From an uncultured Oscillibacter sp. (GTDB taxonomy: Bacteria > Bacillota > Clostridia > Oscillospirales > Oscillospiraceae), in the NCBI GenBank assembly GCA_910577405.1, contig CAJTMG010000004.1:73638-137637 (forward strand): DNA of 64,000 bases, read 5' to 3'. The translations under genes were made by a program, and so were the position numbers. Under the pieces are notes generated by a model, which worked only from the letters and a program-made list of their open reading frames with translations, was not told where the DNA came from and ran no database searches. Shown piece by piece: positions 51,562 through 61,100 of the stretch (position 1 is the first letter of the stretch; the number at the start of each line of letters is the position of its first letter).

Positions 51562-51635
51562 GCAGGGTTAGTACATCGGTAGTACCCGTGCTTCCCAAGC
51601 ATGTGAGGCGGGTTCGACTCCCGTACCCTGCTCCA
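51562..51635 (+). tRNA. tRNA-Gly, anticodon CCC
   Basis: 74 bases including an encoded CCA end. Acceptor stem GCAGGGT pairs with ACCCTGC; D-arm GTAC...GTAC; anticodon stem CGTGC / GCATG with loop TTCCCAA, giving anticodon CCC; T-arm with GGTTCGACTCC. Own promoter upstream and a terminator 25 bases downstream. Confidence 0.96.
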
Positions 51636-51660
51636 GGTTGTATCGATAAAAATGCAGCCT

Positions 51661-51693
51661 GAAATCCTTCACTTCGGTGGGGGATTTCTTTTT
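51661..51693 (+). terminator. Intrinsic terminator after tRNA-Gly
   Basis: A 12-bp stem (51661-51672 with 51677-51688) capped by a TTCG tetraloop and followed by TTTTT. Confidence 0.95.
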
Positions 51694-51905
51694 GTTGATT
51701 TGCTTTTTTTAGAGAATCCATTATAAAATATCAGAACCTGTATTCACAATAGAGAGAGATAACCCCGCTGTATACAGGGCAACATATCTATTGCAAACAA
51801 GCATATGCGCGATATCTGTCTATTCATTTTAAACGGGCTCTTAGGAAACAGTGAAACGCACAAAAGCCCCGGATTCAGGAAATCGAGATCTTTTTTTTCG
51901 TGTAC

Positions 51906-51934
51906 TTGCTTTCTCTGACAGAATGCGCTATAAT
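51906..51934 (+). promoter_or_regulatory. Promoter in front of a decayed gene
   Basis: TTGCTT (51906-51911), 17-base spacer, TATAAT (51929-51934). The stretch from the tRNA terminator to here (51694-51905) is AT-rich and holds nothing else I can name. Confidence 0.6.
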
Positions 51935-51960
51935 TAAAAATATTAGTGATAGAGGTCGGA

Positions 51961-52451
51961 ATGAATTACAAGATTCACGGAAGATTTAACGCGGCGGTGC
52001 GGGACCAGTGAAGATTCTGCGGCAGCTGCCCGAACTGCCCTCGAAAGTGGTTCAATGTTCCGCTGCCGGATAAAACCCATCTGATGGAATCTGGTATGAA
52101 ATCAACAGAAATCGCATTGCCTGAAGGCTGAAACAATTCAAAGAAACGGCCCCGGAAAAGACTGCCGTTCTTGACTGGTACGACGTTGCTGCAATCTATA
52201 TGGCCCACAGCTTTCCGGAACCGGGCTTCGCCGTGGGCGTGAAAATTGTCGGCGGACCCTATCTGGTCATGAAAAGCCGGAATGGAAGGAAACGCGTTCT
52301 TGATTTTACCGGATGCCCGGATTTTTATGATTATGATCTGCATGATCTGGACAGACTGTATGAGGGTTATTTGGGTGATGAATTGCGGGTCTTTGTTTAT
52401 ACGCCGTCAGAAGACAATTTCTTTCTTATGATGAGAAACCTGAGAAGCTAA
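51961..52451 (+). pseudogene. Decayed gene with frameshifts and stops
   Basis: Coding-like pieces in changing frames: ATGAATTACAAG start, a piece with CGSCPNCPRKWFNVPLPDK, then IWYEINRNRIA, a TGA (52122-52124), and a longer open piece. This reads RLKQFKETAPEKTAVLDWYDVAAIY, continues through FPEPGFAVGVKIVGGPYLVM and LDFTGCPDFYDYDLHDLDRLYEGYLG, and ends in MMRNLRS. The last 83 codons could start at an ATG (52200) but lack a ribosome binding site. It looks like one small gene, about 150 codons, that has been broken. Family not recognised; an immunity-type protein is possible. Confidence 0.55.
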
Positions 52452-52488
52452 TGCCCGATTACAGAGGGGTTCTTCCTGGTGTTCTCAG

Positions 52489-52641
52489 GCCTATACAGAC
52501 GCGCTTCTGGAGCATACAATAAAGATTATCTTCCGCCAAGAGACTTCCCATGTGGAGACCCGGGACGGCATACCCTTTATCTGGGACGACAACGGGAAAG
52601 AAAATACTGCTTGGGCGGCGTTATGGATAAGGTGTCGGTAA
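52489..52641 (+). pseudogene. Short gene remnant
   Basis: An open, coding-like stretch without a start. It contains AYTDALLEHTIKIIFRQETSH and RDGIPFIWDDNGKENTAWAALW before a TAA. The pattern resembles the end of a small soluble protein. It lies between the decayed gene above and an intact small gene, in a region of gene debris. Confidence 0.45.
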
Positions 52642-52699
52642 ACTGGGGATTCCCCGGATGTCGATTATAGAAATTTATTTTTTACAGGAGGATCTCATT

Positions 52700-52900
52700 A
52701 TGCCAGGACGGAAACCAGCAGGTGAACGAATCGCACTCATTGACGAAAAGATAGCAAAGAAAAAGGCTGAACTGAAACGTCTGGAAGCGCAGAAGGAAGA
52801 GCTGCTTCACCCGGTTACTATGCGGGCAGTCCTTACGAAAGCAAAGCAGGCAGGACTTTCCCCGAAGGAAGTTGCAGAAAAGCTGGGAATTGAAATCTAA
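52700..52900 (+). CDS. Small basic coiled-coil protein of unknown function
   Basis: 66-aa protein with an excellent ribosome binding site (ACAGGAGGATC). A basic start (MPGRKPAGERIA) leads into a Lys/Glu-rich coiled coil (KIAKKKAELKRLEAQKEELL), then a short AGLSPKEVAEKLGI that looks like half of a helix-turn-helix or an H-NS-type C-terminal motif. A perfect 14-bp inverted repeat follows. Intact and probably expressed although its surroundings are decayed. Family not recognised. Confidence 0.7.
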   Translation: MPGRKPAGERIALIDEKIAKKKAELKRLEAQKEELLHPVTMRAVLTKAKQAGLSPKEVAEKLGIEI

Positions 52901-52906
52901 AACAGC

Positions 52907-52947
52907 ACACAAGGAGATGGAGAATGTATTTTCCCATCTCCTTGTGT
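52907..52947 (+). terminator. Perfect 14-bp inverted repeat after the small coiled-coil gene
   Basis: Arms 52907-52920 and 52934-52947 (ACACAAGGAGATGG and its complement) with a 13-base loop. No T-run follows on +, so it may be a weak terminator or an mRNA-stabilising hairpin. Confidence 0.6.
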
Positions 52948-53136
52948 CTGTATATGAAGCCAAAATTTCCAGGTGTGAAAAAGAGAAACAGACCAATAAC
53001 AAAGAAGAATCCAACTGTTCACATGGTCATTACTGCATGGCTGATGAAAAGTTTTCAGGCGGAACGAAACGTAAAAGGAAACAGCTTGCCATCAACACGC
53101 TGGTCTTTGAAGTTCACGCAGAAGTCTTCGACGAAC

Positions 53137-53241
53137 GCTGTATGTGTATTTCATGGTGCAGCCGTCGGGGTCGGTACAGGAAATCAGGTTGCCGCTGCCA
53201 TCGTAAGTATAGGCGGCAACATCACCCAAAGCATCTGTCTG
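53137..53241 (-). pseudogene. RHS (YD-repeat) protein fragment
   Basis: On the minus strand, 35 codons read QTDALGDVAAYTYDGSGNLI then SCTDPDGCTMKYTYS. This is the signature of RHS/YD repeats (xYxYDxxGNLxxxxDPxGxxxxYxYD), found in polymorphic toxins and wall-associated proteins. It is closed by TAA on one side and runs into an unrelated frame on the other. Only a scrap of a once much larger gene remains. Confidence 0.7.
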
Positions 53242-53249
53242 TTAGGTCG

Positions 53250-54608
53250 TCAGGCTTCATCCATCTCCGCCCGAATTTTGCACCTCCGGCACAGCCAAAA
53301 GGCCGACAACGCCAGTAAAAGGACAGTCCAGCTGACAGGATAGGACGCATAGACCCAAGCTGCGCCGACCACGCTGGTATCCAGGAAATGGACCCACAGC
53401 AAACGCAGTACGCAGCAGGCCAGCAGGTTGACGGCCACTGGCGCCACGGGTGAACCACAGCCCCGGATAGCTCCCACCAGCACGTCACCTATGCCGAAAA
53501 TCACATAGAAGGGCACCACTGTCCAGACCCGTTCCGCGCCGGCCTGAATCACTGCCGGGTCGCTGTTATAGATGCTCACCAAAGGCCGGGCAAAGGCAGA
53601 AACCACGGCGCTCTGGAGGATGCCCAGCACCAAAGTACACAGAAGGCAGAGCCGAACTGTCTGGAAAATCCGCTGATGCTGTCTGGCCCCTAGATTCTGG
53701 CTGGTGAAGGTCTGGCAGGCATGGTGGAAGGCGTTCATGGAAATATAGAGGAAATTCTCAATGCTGGCTCCGGCGCTGTAACCCGCTACCACAATGCTGT
53801 CATAGGAGTTGATAGCCCCTTGCAGAGCCACGTTGGACAGACTGAACAGACAGCTTTGGATTCCGGCGGGGATACCCACTCGAGCCATTGCTTTCAGACT
53901 CCAGGCGTCCAGTTTCAAACGGCGGAAAGAGAAGTGCAGTTCCCCTTTGGACAGAGACAGACAGGCCAGAATCAATCCCGCACTGACGCCCTGACTGATA
54001 ACGGTCGCCAGAGCCACCCCCGCTACGCCCATCCGCAAAACAATGACAAAGAACAGGTTCAGAGCCACGTTCAAAACCCCGCTGACAGACAGAAACGCCA
54101 AAGGCCGGCGGGTGTCCCCCTCTGCCCGGAGAGCCGCCGCGCCGTAATTGTAGACCATCATAAAAGGCGTACCGATAAAATAGATACGGATGTACACCAA
54201 AGCCAATGGCCGCACGTCAGCCGGAGCCGCAATCAGGTCCAGCATCCAGTTTGAAGCCAGGATTCCTCCCAGGCCCAGCAGCGTTCCTCCGACTATACCC
54301 ACCAGCAGAGCAGTATGGAGGGCTTTGGAAATCTCCCCGTCACGGCCAGTCTCGCCTAAATACCGGGCGACGACAACGTTAACCCCTACGGAAATCCCCA
54401 CCAGCAGATTGATGACCAGATTGATGATGCAGGCGGTACTGCCCACGGCGGCTAAGCTGGCATGACCCGCCCAACGGCCTACCACGATGATATCCGCCGT
54501 ATTGAACAGCAATTGCAGGAGATTGGAGGCCATCAAAGGCAGGCTGAACAGCAGGATTTTCCCCAGCAGCGGACCATGGGTCATATCCATAGCGCCGGAG
54601 TTCTTCAC
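53250..54608 (-). CDS. MATE family efflux transporter
   Basis: 452-aa membrane protein with 12 predicted segments. It has the MATE N-terminal half (GPLLGKILLFSLPLMASNLLQLLFNTADIIVVGRWAG) and the internal homologous half (AMARVGIPAGIQSCLFSLSNVALQGAINSYDSIVVAGYSAG). These Na+ or H+ antiporters export cationic drugs and other organics. The start is the GTG that overlaps the TGA of the preceding gene (GTGA). It is the last gene of a coupled three-gene operon. Confidence 0.92.
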   Translation of the reverse strand: MKNSGAMDMTHGPLLGKILLFSLPLMASNLLQLLFNTADIIVVGRWAGHASLAAVGSTACIINLVINLLVGISVGVNVVVARYLGETGRDGEISKALHTALLVGIVGGTLLGLGGILASNWMLDLIAAPADVRPLALVYIRIYFIGTPFMMVYNYGAAALRAEGDTRRPLAFLSVSGVLNVALNLFFVIVLRMGVAGVALATVISQGVSAGLILACLSLSKGELHFSFRRLKLDAWSLKAMARVGIPAGIQSCLFSLSNVALQGAINSYDSIVVAGYSAGASIENFLYISMNAFHHACQTFTSQNLGARQHQRIFQTVRLCLLCTLVLGILQSAVVSAFARPLVSIYNSDPAVIQAGAERVWTVVPFYVIFGIGDVLVGAIRGCGSPVAPVAVNLLACCVLRLLWVHFLDTSVVGAAWVYASYPVSWTVLLLALSAFWLCRRCKIRAEMDEA

Positions 54609-55222
54609 GGCTGACGGCTTTCCGCTTCTTCCAGGGTGGAAAAACCGTATTGCTGAACTGTATTTCGCAGAATTTGTTCGCATAGATTCACACGCTCCTT
54701 CTTGCTCTTATCAACGAAAGCGGCATACAGTCTAAGACTTTCTACGGAATATGTCAAGAGTTCGCCTCGAAGATAGGTCTCGAAGGAAGTAATGCCGGGA
54801 CCATCGTTTTCTTTGCGGATGGGTCTTCCATGGCCGGTCAGCCGGGGATACTGTTCCGCCAGTTCTTCCTGCCAGAGGACATGAGCGGCGCAAATCAGGT
54901 CCGAAAGATACAGCTTTTCCGGACTGAGAACCGGAAGCATATCCTTGAAGGCTTCATAGCGTGTCTCCCATTCACTGGACAGCGCGTCGTAAAGCTCCTG
55001 AACCCGCGGACCGAATGCCAGATAATCCGGACGGTTCAGCCAGAGACAGAAACCGGGGCCCCAATCATGATCCCGAGAAAAGGCGTCGTCAAAGCCGAAG
55101 CACTCCGAACCCTCTCCCGCAAGGCCTGCCGCCATACGGGGAAACAATTCCGGAAACTGTGCTTCCAGCGCGGGACGGCCAGACTGTTCATAGCAAAGGC
55201 GGCTCAGCTCCAATCCCTTCAC
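54605..55222 (-). CDS. DUF4037-like (nucleotidyltransferase-type) protein
   Basis: 205-aa soluble protein. The motif GEGSECFGFDDAFSRDHDWGPGFCLWL resembles the GS-x-SxGxxDxxSDxD active site of the nucleotidyltransferase fold, as in DUF4037 proteins. The start is a GTG overlapping the TGA of the TPR gene (GTGA) with GGAGG in front. It may transfer a nucleotide to a small molecule or protein; the substrate is unknown. The family assignment is from memory of the motif. Confidence 0.75.
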   Translation of the reverse strand: MKGLELSRLCYEQSGRPALEAQFPELFPRMAAGLAGEGSECFGFDDAFSRDHDWGPGFCLWLNRPDYLAFGPRVQELYDALSSEWETRYEAFKDMLPVLSPEKLYLSDLICAAHVLWQEELAEQYPRLTGHGRPIRKENDGPGITSFETYLRGELLTYSVESLRLYAAFVDKSKKERVNLCEQILRNTVQQYGFSTLEEAESRQP

Positions 55223-56145
55223 GAAGCCGCTCCCTCCAAACGGCGCAGGGCATCCCGGACGGCCTGGGTTCGCTCATGGTCTGCGCCGAAGAGTGCCGTC
55301 AGGACCCGTTCCGCCTCTGTAAGACAATGCCGGGCCTCCGCGTTCCTGCCCATGGACTGACAGGCCCAGGACATATTCTGGAAGGTCACAGCATATTCCA
55401 CATTCTCCCCGAACCAACGCTTTGTGTACGCCGCCGCTTTCTGATAAGTCTCTATCGCCCGCTCATAATCTCCCGCGCCGTACAGAAACCCCGCCAGACT
55501 GTTCAGGGCCGCGGCATAATGAGGGTCTTCTCCGCCGCCGCAGTCCTCAAACGCCGCCAGAGCCAGTTCCAGATACCGCTGTGCCTCCTCCTGCTGTCCC
55601 ATCTGGTGGTAAAGGGCGGTCAGATTGTGGTACGTCACCGCTGCCTCATGGAGATGGCCCGGTATCCGGCGGAGCTTCGTTAGGGCCTGCTCTAAATAGA
55701 CGGCGGCTTCTTCCAACCGGCCCAATTCCTGATAAGCCAGCGAGATATTATTCAGAACGCTGATAAACGCATAGCTGTCCTCCGCGCCCTGGTCCCGGTA
55801 GATGTCAATGGCCTGCTGGAACAGCTCCGCCGCCTCCTTCGGACTGCCCATCAGACGATAGGTCCCGGCCATGTTGTTCAGCAGCGTGGCGTATTCTGCG
55901 CAATCCATTCCCAGACGGCGGATAATCTCTTCCCCCGCCAACTGAAAGGCCGTCAGGGACTCCGTGTAACGGCTGGTTCCGCGGTAGAAGGACCCCAGCT
56001 CATTGTGAACGGCTACCAGTCCGGCGGCGTTTCCTGCGGTCTGGAATTCCTCACGGCTCTTCAGCAAAAACATTTCCGTCCGCTCCAAACCCTGTCTGTA
56101 AACGCTGTCCAATTCCTGATAAAAACCTCTTGCGTCCCATTCCAT
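55219..56145 (-). CDS. Tetratricopeptide-repeat protein
   Basis: 308-aa protein made almost entirely of TPR/TPR_12-type repeats of about 42 residues. Examples are ATLLNNMAGTYRLMGSPKEAAELFQQAIDIY, SVLNNISLAYQELGRLEEAAVYLEQAL, and AVTYHNLTALYHQMGQQEEAQRYLELAL. It probably acts as a scaffold or sensor for the nucleotidyltransferase-type protein encoded next, with which it overlaps by 4 bases. The second of two nearby ATGs is chosen because it has proper spacing to AAGGGG. First gene of the operon. The gap behind it (56146-56396) shows no gene. Confidence 0.88.
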   Translation of the reverse strand: MEWDARGFYQELDSVYRQGLERTEMFLLKSREEFQTAGNAAGLVAVHNELGSFYRGTSRYTESLTAFQLAGEEIIRRLGMDCAEYATLLNNMAGTYRLMGSPKEAAELFQQAIDIYRDQGAEDSYAFISVLNNISLAYQELGRLEEAAVYLEQALTKLRRIPGHLHEAAVTYHNLTALYHQMGQQEEAQRYLELALAAFEDCGGGEDPHYAAALNSLAGFLYGAGDYERAIETYQKAAAYTKRWFGENVEYAVTFQNMSWACQSMGRNAEARHCLTEAERVLTALFGADHERTQAVRDALRRLEGAAS

Positions 56146-56396
56146 GTCCATACCCCTTTTCCGTTTTTCCTCTATGGTAGCAAGAGGGTATGCCGTTGTC
56201 TTTGCCCTGCTTCGCAAATCCTTTGCCGTTTTTCGGTTTCCCGGCAAAAGACAGGAGACGGCAAAAAATCATAATTTGCCCCCAACCCTGCTGCTTTTTC
56301 CTCCTTTCCCTGTCAAGCAAAAACGCTGCCCTTTTTACAGCCGGACGGCGTTTTGTATTTGTCTGCGGACTGTACATATCTGCATCCCTCTCAGTC

Positions 56397-56438
56397 CAAT
56401 AAAGACAGCAGACAGAGGAAAAAGCTCTGCCTGCTGTC
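56397..56438 (-). terminator. Intrinsic terminator after the opine-dehydrogenase-family gene
   Basis: 14-base arms with one mismatch (56404-56417 and 56425-56438) and a GAAAAAG loop, followed on minus by CTTTATT. It lies about 85 bases past the stop. Confidence 0.75.
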
Positions 56439-56523
56439 AGGATTGTGTGAGTAAATTTGTCCGGAATGATGTGCCGTCAGAACGCGTCAGGATTTTATGG
56501 AGGCATTTCTTCTTCGCTATGGC

Positions 56524-57792
56524 TTAGTTCTTCGGGGTGAATACGCCTTCCCGGAGGTACTTCTGGAGCTGTTCGTGAGTCATGTGGCCAATATCCAGAT
56601 AGTCCAGGGTGTACTTGCTGCCGGCGGCCAGGTCGCGCTTGAGCATGGTGCTGGCCAGCAGAATCATGGCGTCGATCACGGGAGTTTCCACGCCGTACTT
56701 CTTGCCAAGCTGGCTCATGAGATAGCAGCCCACGGGCACATCCTCGGTGATGTAACGGTTCTCCAGGTCGAAGGGGCCGTCGCCGTAGAAATTCTCATAG
56801 CGTTCGGTGAAGGGCACGGCAAAGTCAGGACCCATGTACTCCTTGCCATACATGGTGGTACGGGAGAAGAAGTCGTCATAGTTGACTGTGCAGAGGCCCA
56901 CTTCCATAGCCTTGGCGAGTTCCTTCTCTTCCTCCCAGAACCGGGCCTGAACTTCCGCAATGGCCGGGCAGAGAGCGAAGCCGTAGAGGGAGTAATTCTT
57001 CTTTTCCTGACCCAAAACAGTATCAAAGTTCTGCATCACAGCCGCGCCCAGAACAGCGCCGGGAACATGGATAACAGGGTTGACATTGGAGAGGTTGATA
57101 TCCAGAACGGTATTGCCCCGGACAAAGCCGTGATGGAATTCCTCGCCCTTTTTGGAAACCGTGACTTCACCCTCTGCGTCCATAATGGCCCCAAAAGCGG
57201 GAATATACCATGCGGAAGCCAGGAAAGCGTCCGTGTCAGTATCGGGCAGAGCACAGCCGCGAATGGTGGTGATACGGTCCTCAACCTTGCATTCGTTGGT
57301 GACTACGCCGCCGCGACGGACAATGCGGATGCCGTAGGGAGCGGTGTACCATGCGCCGACGATGACCTTCTTGGTGCAGTTCATTTCCCGCATGAGCTTG
57401 CGGAAAACGAAGGTGCCGCAGTTGTCGGGCAGGATGTGAATGACCTGACCATCTTCCAGCAGGGGAATCAGTTCACGGAAAATATCCTCGTGGGCAATGG
57501 CGACGGCGGCTACAATGATGATGCCCGCGCCTTTGACAGCCTTGGCCATGTCGTCAGTAGCCAGAGCGATTTTCACGGTACCCTTGCGCTGATAGCCGAA
57601 GAAGCTGAACTGCGCGCCGCTGAGGGTGATACCGGTCTTTTCAATGTTGGTAAAATTGACCTTTGCAAAACGGGGCTGGTCCCAGAGACGGACTTCCTTG
57701 CCCTCCAGCGCACAGTCAGCGGCCATGGTTTTGCCTACCGCGCCCGCACCCAGAATGGCGATCGGCATATCCTTCAAGTAGCTCATGTCCAT
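56524..57792 (-). CDS. NAD(P)-dependent octopine/nopaline (opine) dehydrogenase family protein
   Basis: 422-aa oxidoreductase. N-terminal Rossmann motif IAILGAGAVGKTMAADCALEGKEVRLWD; a C-terminal opine-dehydrogenase-type helical domain containing NVNPVIHVPGAVLGAAVMQNFD (conserved His near 245) and Trp/Tyr-rich segments. Family enzymes reductively condense amino acids with keto acids or run the reverse. The start ATG follows AAGGAGG. It is divergent from nifJ; the 312-base gap between them (57793-58104) must hold both promoters, but no clean consensus could be assigned. Confidence 0.85.
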   Translation of the reverse strand: MDMSYLKDMPIAILGAGAVGKTMAADCALEGKEVRLWDQPRFAKVNFTNIEKTGITLSGAQFSFFGYQRKGTVKIALATDDMAKAVKGAGIIIVAAVAIAHEDIFRELIPLLEDGQVIHILPDNCGTFVFRKLMREMNCTKKVIVGAWYTAPYGIRIVRRGGVVTNECKVEDRITTIRGCALPDTDTDAFLASAWYIPAFGAIMDAEGEVTVSKKGEEFHHGFVRGNTVLDINLSNVNPVIHVPGAVLGAAVMQNFDTVLGQEKKNYSLYGFALCPAIAEVQARFWEEEKELAKAMEVGLCTVNYDDFFSRTTMYGKEYMGPDFAVPFTERYENFYGDGPFDLENRYITEDVPVGCYLMSQLGKKYGVETPVIDAMILLASTMLKRDLAAGSKYTLDYLDIGHMTHEQLQKYLREGVFTPKN

Positions 57793-58104
57793 AGTAATGT
57801 CCTCCTTGTTATGATATCAATTGGTTTTGCAGTTCCTTGATCTGCTGTCTGAGGCTATTGTAGCTTCCTGCCGGAACCTTCGCTTTGCGGAAACTGTCTT
57901 GTTTTTTGCAGTCTTTCAGATGGTAAAAATCATTGCTTTCTGGTTTTTACAGGAAAGCAGCTGTCAAAAGAAACAGGGCAGAAACTGCAAAAAACATACG
58001 AAGGAAAGCAAATTCTTCAGGGGAGTGGTCCGGTACAATGGAGATGAAAGCAAAGCCTCCCAGCATTCAAACAACTTTCTAATTTACAAGGGGGAACTTA
58101 CAAA

Positions 58105-61100
58105 ATGGCAAAGAGAATCGAAATCATGGACGGCAATCAGGCAGCGGCATACATCTCCTACGCCTTCACCGAGGTGGCGGGCATTTTCCCCATCACGCCG
58201 TCCTCTCCCATGGCGGAGCACGTGGACGAGTGGGCCGCGAATGGAAAAAAGAATCTGTTCGGCCAGCCTGTGGAAGTCGTGGAAATGCAGTCCGAGGGCG
58301 GCGCGGCCGGTACGGTCCATGGCGCTCTCCAGTCCGGCGCGCTGACTACCACCTACACCGCTTCCCAGGGCCTGCTCCTGATGATTCCCAATATGTATAA
58401 AATCGCGGGCGAAATGCTTCCCGGCGTGTTCCACGTCTCCGCCCGGACCCTCTCCGCTCACGCCCTGTCCATCTTCGGCGACCACTCTGACGTGATGGGC
58501 GTGCGGTCCACCGGCTTCTCTCTGCTGGCGTCCTCTTCTCCGCAGGAAGTCATGGACCTGGGCGCGGTGGCTCACCTGGCTGCAATCCATTGCCGGATGC
58601 CCTTCCTGCACTTCTTTGACGGCTTCCGGACCTCCCACGAGATTCAGAAAATTGACGCGCTGGATTACGAAGACCTGCGCCCCCTGGTGGACATGGACGC
58701 CCTGAAAGCCTTCCGCCAGAACTCTCTGAACCCCGAGCATCCCGCAACAAGAGGCACCACCGTCAACCCGGATATCTTCTTCCAGTGCCGGGAAGCCTGC
58801 AACCAGAAGATTGCCTCCATTCCCGAAGCGGTTGAGCAGTATATGCAGGAAATCAACAAGCTCACAGGCCGGAACTACCAGCTCTTTGACTACTACGGCG
58901 CGCTTGATGCAGAACGGGTCATCATCCTCATGGGTTCCGCCGCTGAGACTGCCAAGGAAACCGTGGACTATCTGACCGCAAAGGGTGAAAAAGTCGGTCT
59001 GGTGAACGTCCACCTCTACCGTCCCTTCTCCGCGGACCACTTCCTGAACGCGATTCCCAAGACCTGCAAGCGCCTTGCCGTTCTGGACCGTACCAAGGAA
59101 CCTGGTTCCATGGGCGAGCCGCTGTATCAGGACGTTTGCACCATCTACAAGCAGCGGGGCATTCCTATGGAGATCGTCGGCGGACGTTACGGCCTCAGCT
59201 CCAAGGATACCACGCCCGGTCAGATTCTGGCGGTCTACGAAAACCTCAAGGCTGAAACCCCCAAGAACGATTTCACCATCGGCATCGTGGACGACGTAAC
59301 CTTTACCTCCCTGCCCGTTACCCAGGAAATCAACACGACTCCCGCCGGACAGACGGACGTGGAAATCTGGGGCATGGGTTCTGACGGTACCGTGGGCGCG
59401 AACAAGAACTCCATCAAGATCATCGGCCACGCCACGGACCTTTACTGCCAGGCGTACTTCGTCTACGACTCCAAGAAGTCCGGCGGCCTGACACAAAGCC
59501 ATCTGCGGTTCGGTCATTCTCCCATCCGGTCTCCCTATCTGGTTTCCGCCGCGGATTTCGTTGCCTGCCATACGCCCTCTTACGTCCATAAGTACGACAT
59601 GGCAAAGAATCTGAAAGAGGGCGGCACCTTCCTGCTGAACTGCGGCTGGGATCTGGACGGTCTGGAAAAGAATCTGCCCGCCTCCATGAAGCGCACTCTG
59701 GCCCGGAAGCACGCCAAATTCTATACCATTGACGCAATCTCCATTGCCCGGAAGCTGGGTCTCGGCTCCCGTACCAACACCATTTTGCAGGCCGCATTCT
59801 TTACCCTGACTGGCGTGATTCCCATTGACCAGGCCGTGACGGAAATGAAAGACGCCATCTATAAGACCTACTACAAGAAAAAGGGCCAGGAAGTCGTGGA
59901 CATGAACAATGCTTCCATTGACCACGGCATTAACGAGCTGGTAGAGGTTCAGATCCCCGACGCTTGGCTGAATGCGCAGGGTACTCCCGTGGAAAACCAC
60001 AACCCCGCCTTTATCCAGGATGTTGTAGAGGTCATGAACCGTCAGGAGGGCGACGTGCTTCCTGTGTCCACCATGGTCAAGTATGGCCTGGAAGACGGCA
60101 CCTGGCCCGCCGGAACCACGAAATTCGAGAAGCGCGGCGCGGCAGTGGAAGTGCCTGTCTGGAACGCGGCGAAGTGCATTCAGTGCAATCAGTGCGCCCT
60201 GGTCTGCCCTCATGCCGCCATTCGTCCCATCCTGCTGGACGAGAGCGAGGAAGCAAAGAAGCCTGCCGGATTTGAGACGGTTCCCGCCAAGGGCCTGAAG
60301 CAGTACACCTACCGTATGCAGGTTTCCCCCTACGACTGCACCGGCTGCGGGAGCTGTGTCAACGTCTGTCTCGCCAAGGACTGCGCCCTGGAGATGAAGC
60401 CTCTGGACAGCCAGCTCAAGGAAGCCCCCAACTGGACCTTTGCCGTGGAGGAAGTCGAAATCAAGAAGGACGCCGTCAGTGCAAAGAACGTGAAAGCCTC
60501 CCAGTTTGCAAAGCCCTACTTCGAGTTCTCCGGGGCCTGCGCGGGCTGCGGCGAAACTCCGTACATCAAGCTGGTTACGCAGCTCTTCGGCGACCGGATG
60601 TACATCACCAACGCCTCCGGCTGTTCCTCTGCTTACGGCGGTTCCACCCCCTCTTCTCCCTACTGCACCGACAAAAAGGGCTTCGGTCCCGCCTGGGCTA
60701 TGAGCTTGTTCGAGGACAATGCCGAGTACGCTTACGGCTATCTGCTGGGACAGGAGGCCGTCAAACGCCAGCTGGCCGCCCATGTGGAAGCCCTGGCCGA
60801 GGCGGGTGTGGCTCCCGACGTCTGCCGCGCCTACCTGGAGAACGCCAATAACGCGGAGACTTCCCGGGAAGCCAGCGACGCCCTCCTTGCCGCTCTGGAA
60901 AACAACGGCAGTGATGACGCGGAATTCATCCGGCAGAACAAGGAATTCCTGACCAAGAAATCCGTCTGGGCTTTCGGCGGCGACGGCTGGGCCTACGATA
61001 TCGGCTACGGCGGGCTGGACCACGTGTTGGCTTCCGGCAAGGACATCAACGTCCTGGTTCTGGATACCGAGGTCTATTCCAACACCGGCGGACAGTCCTC

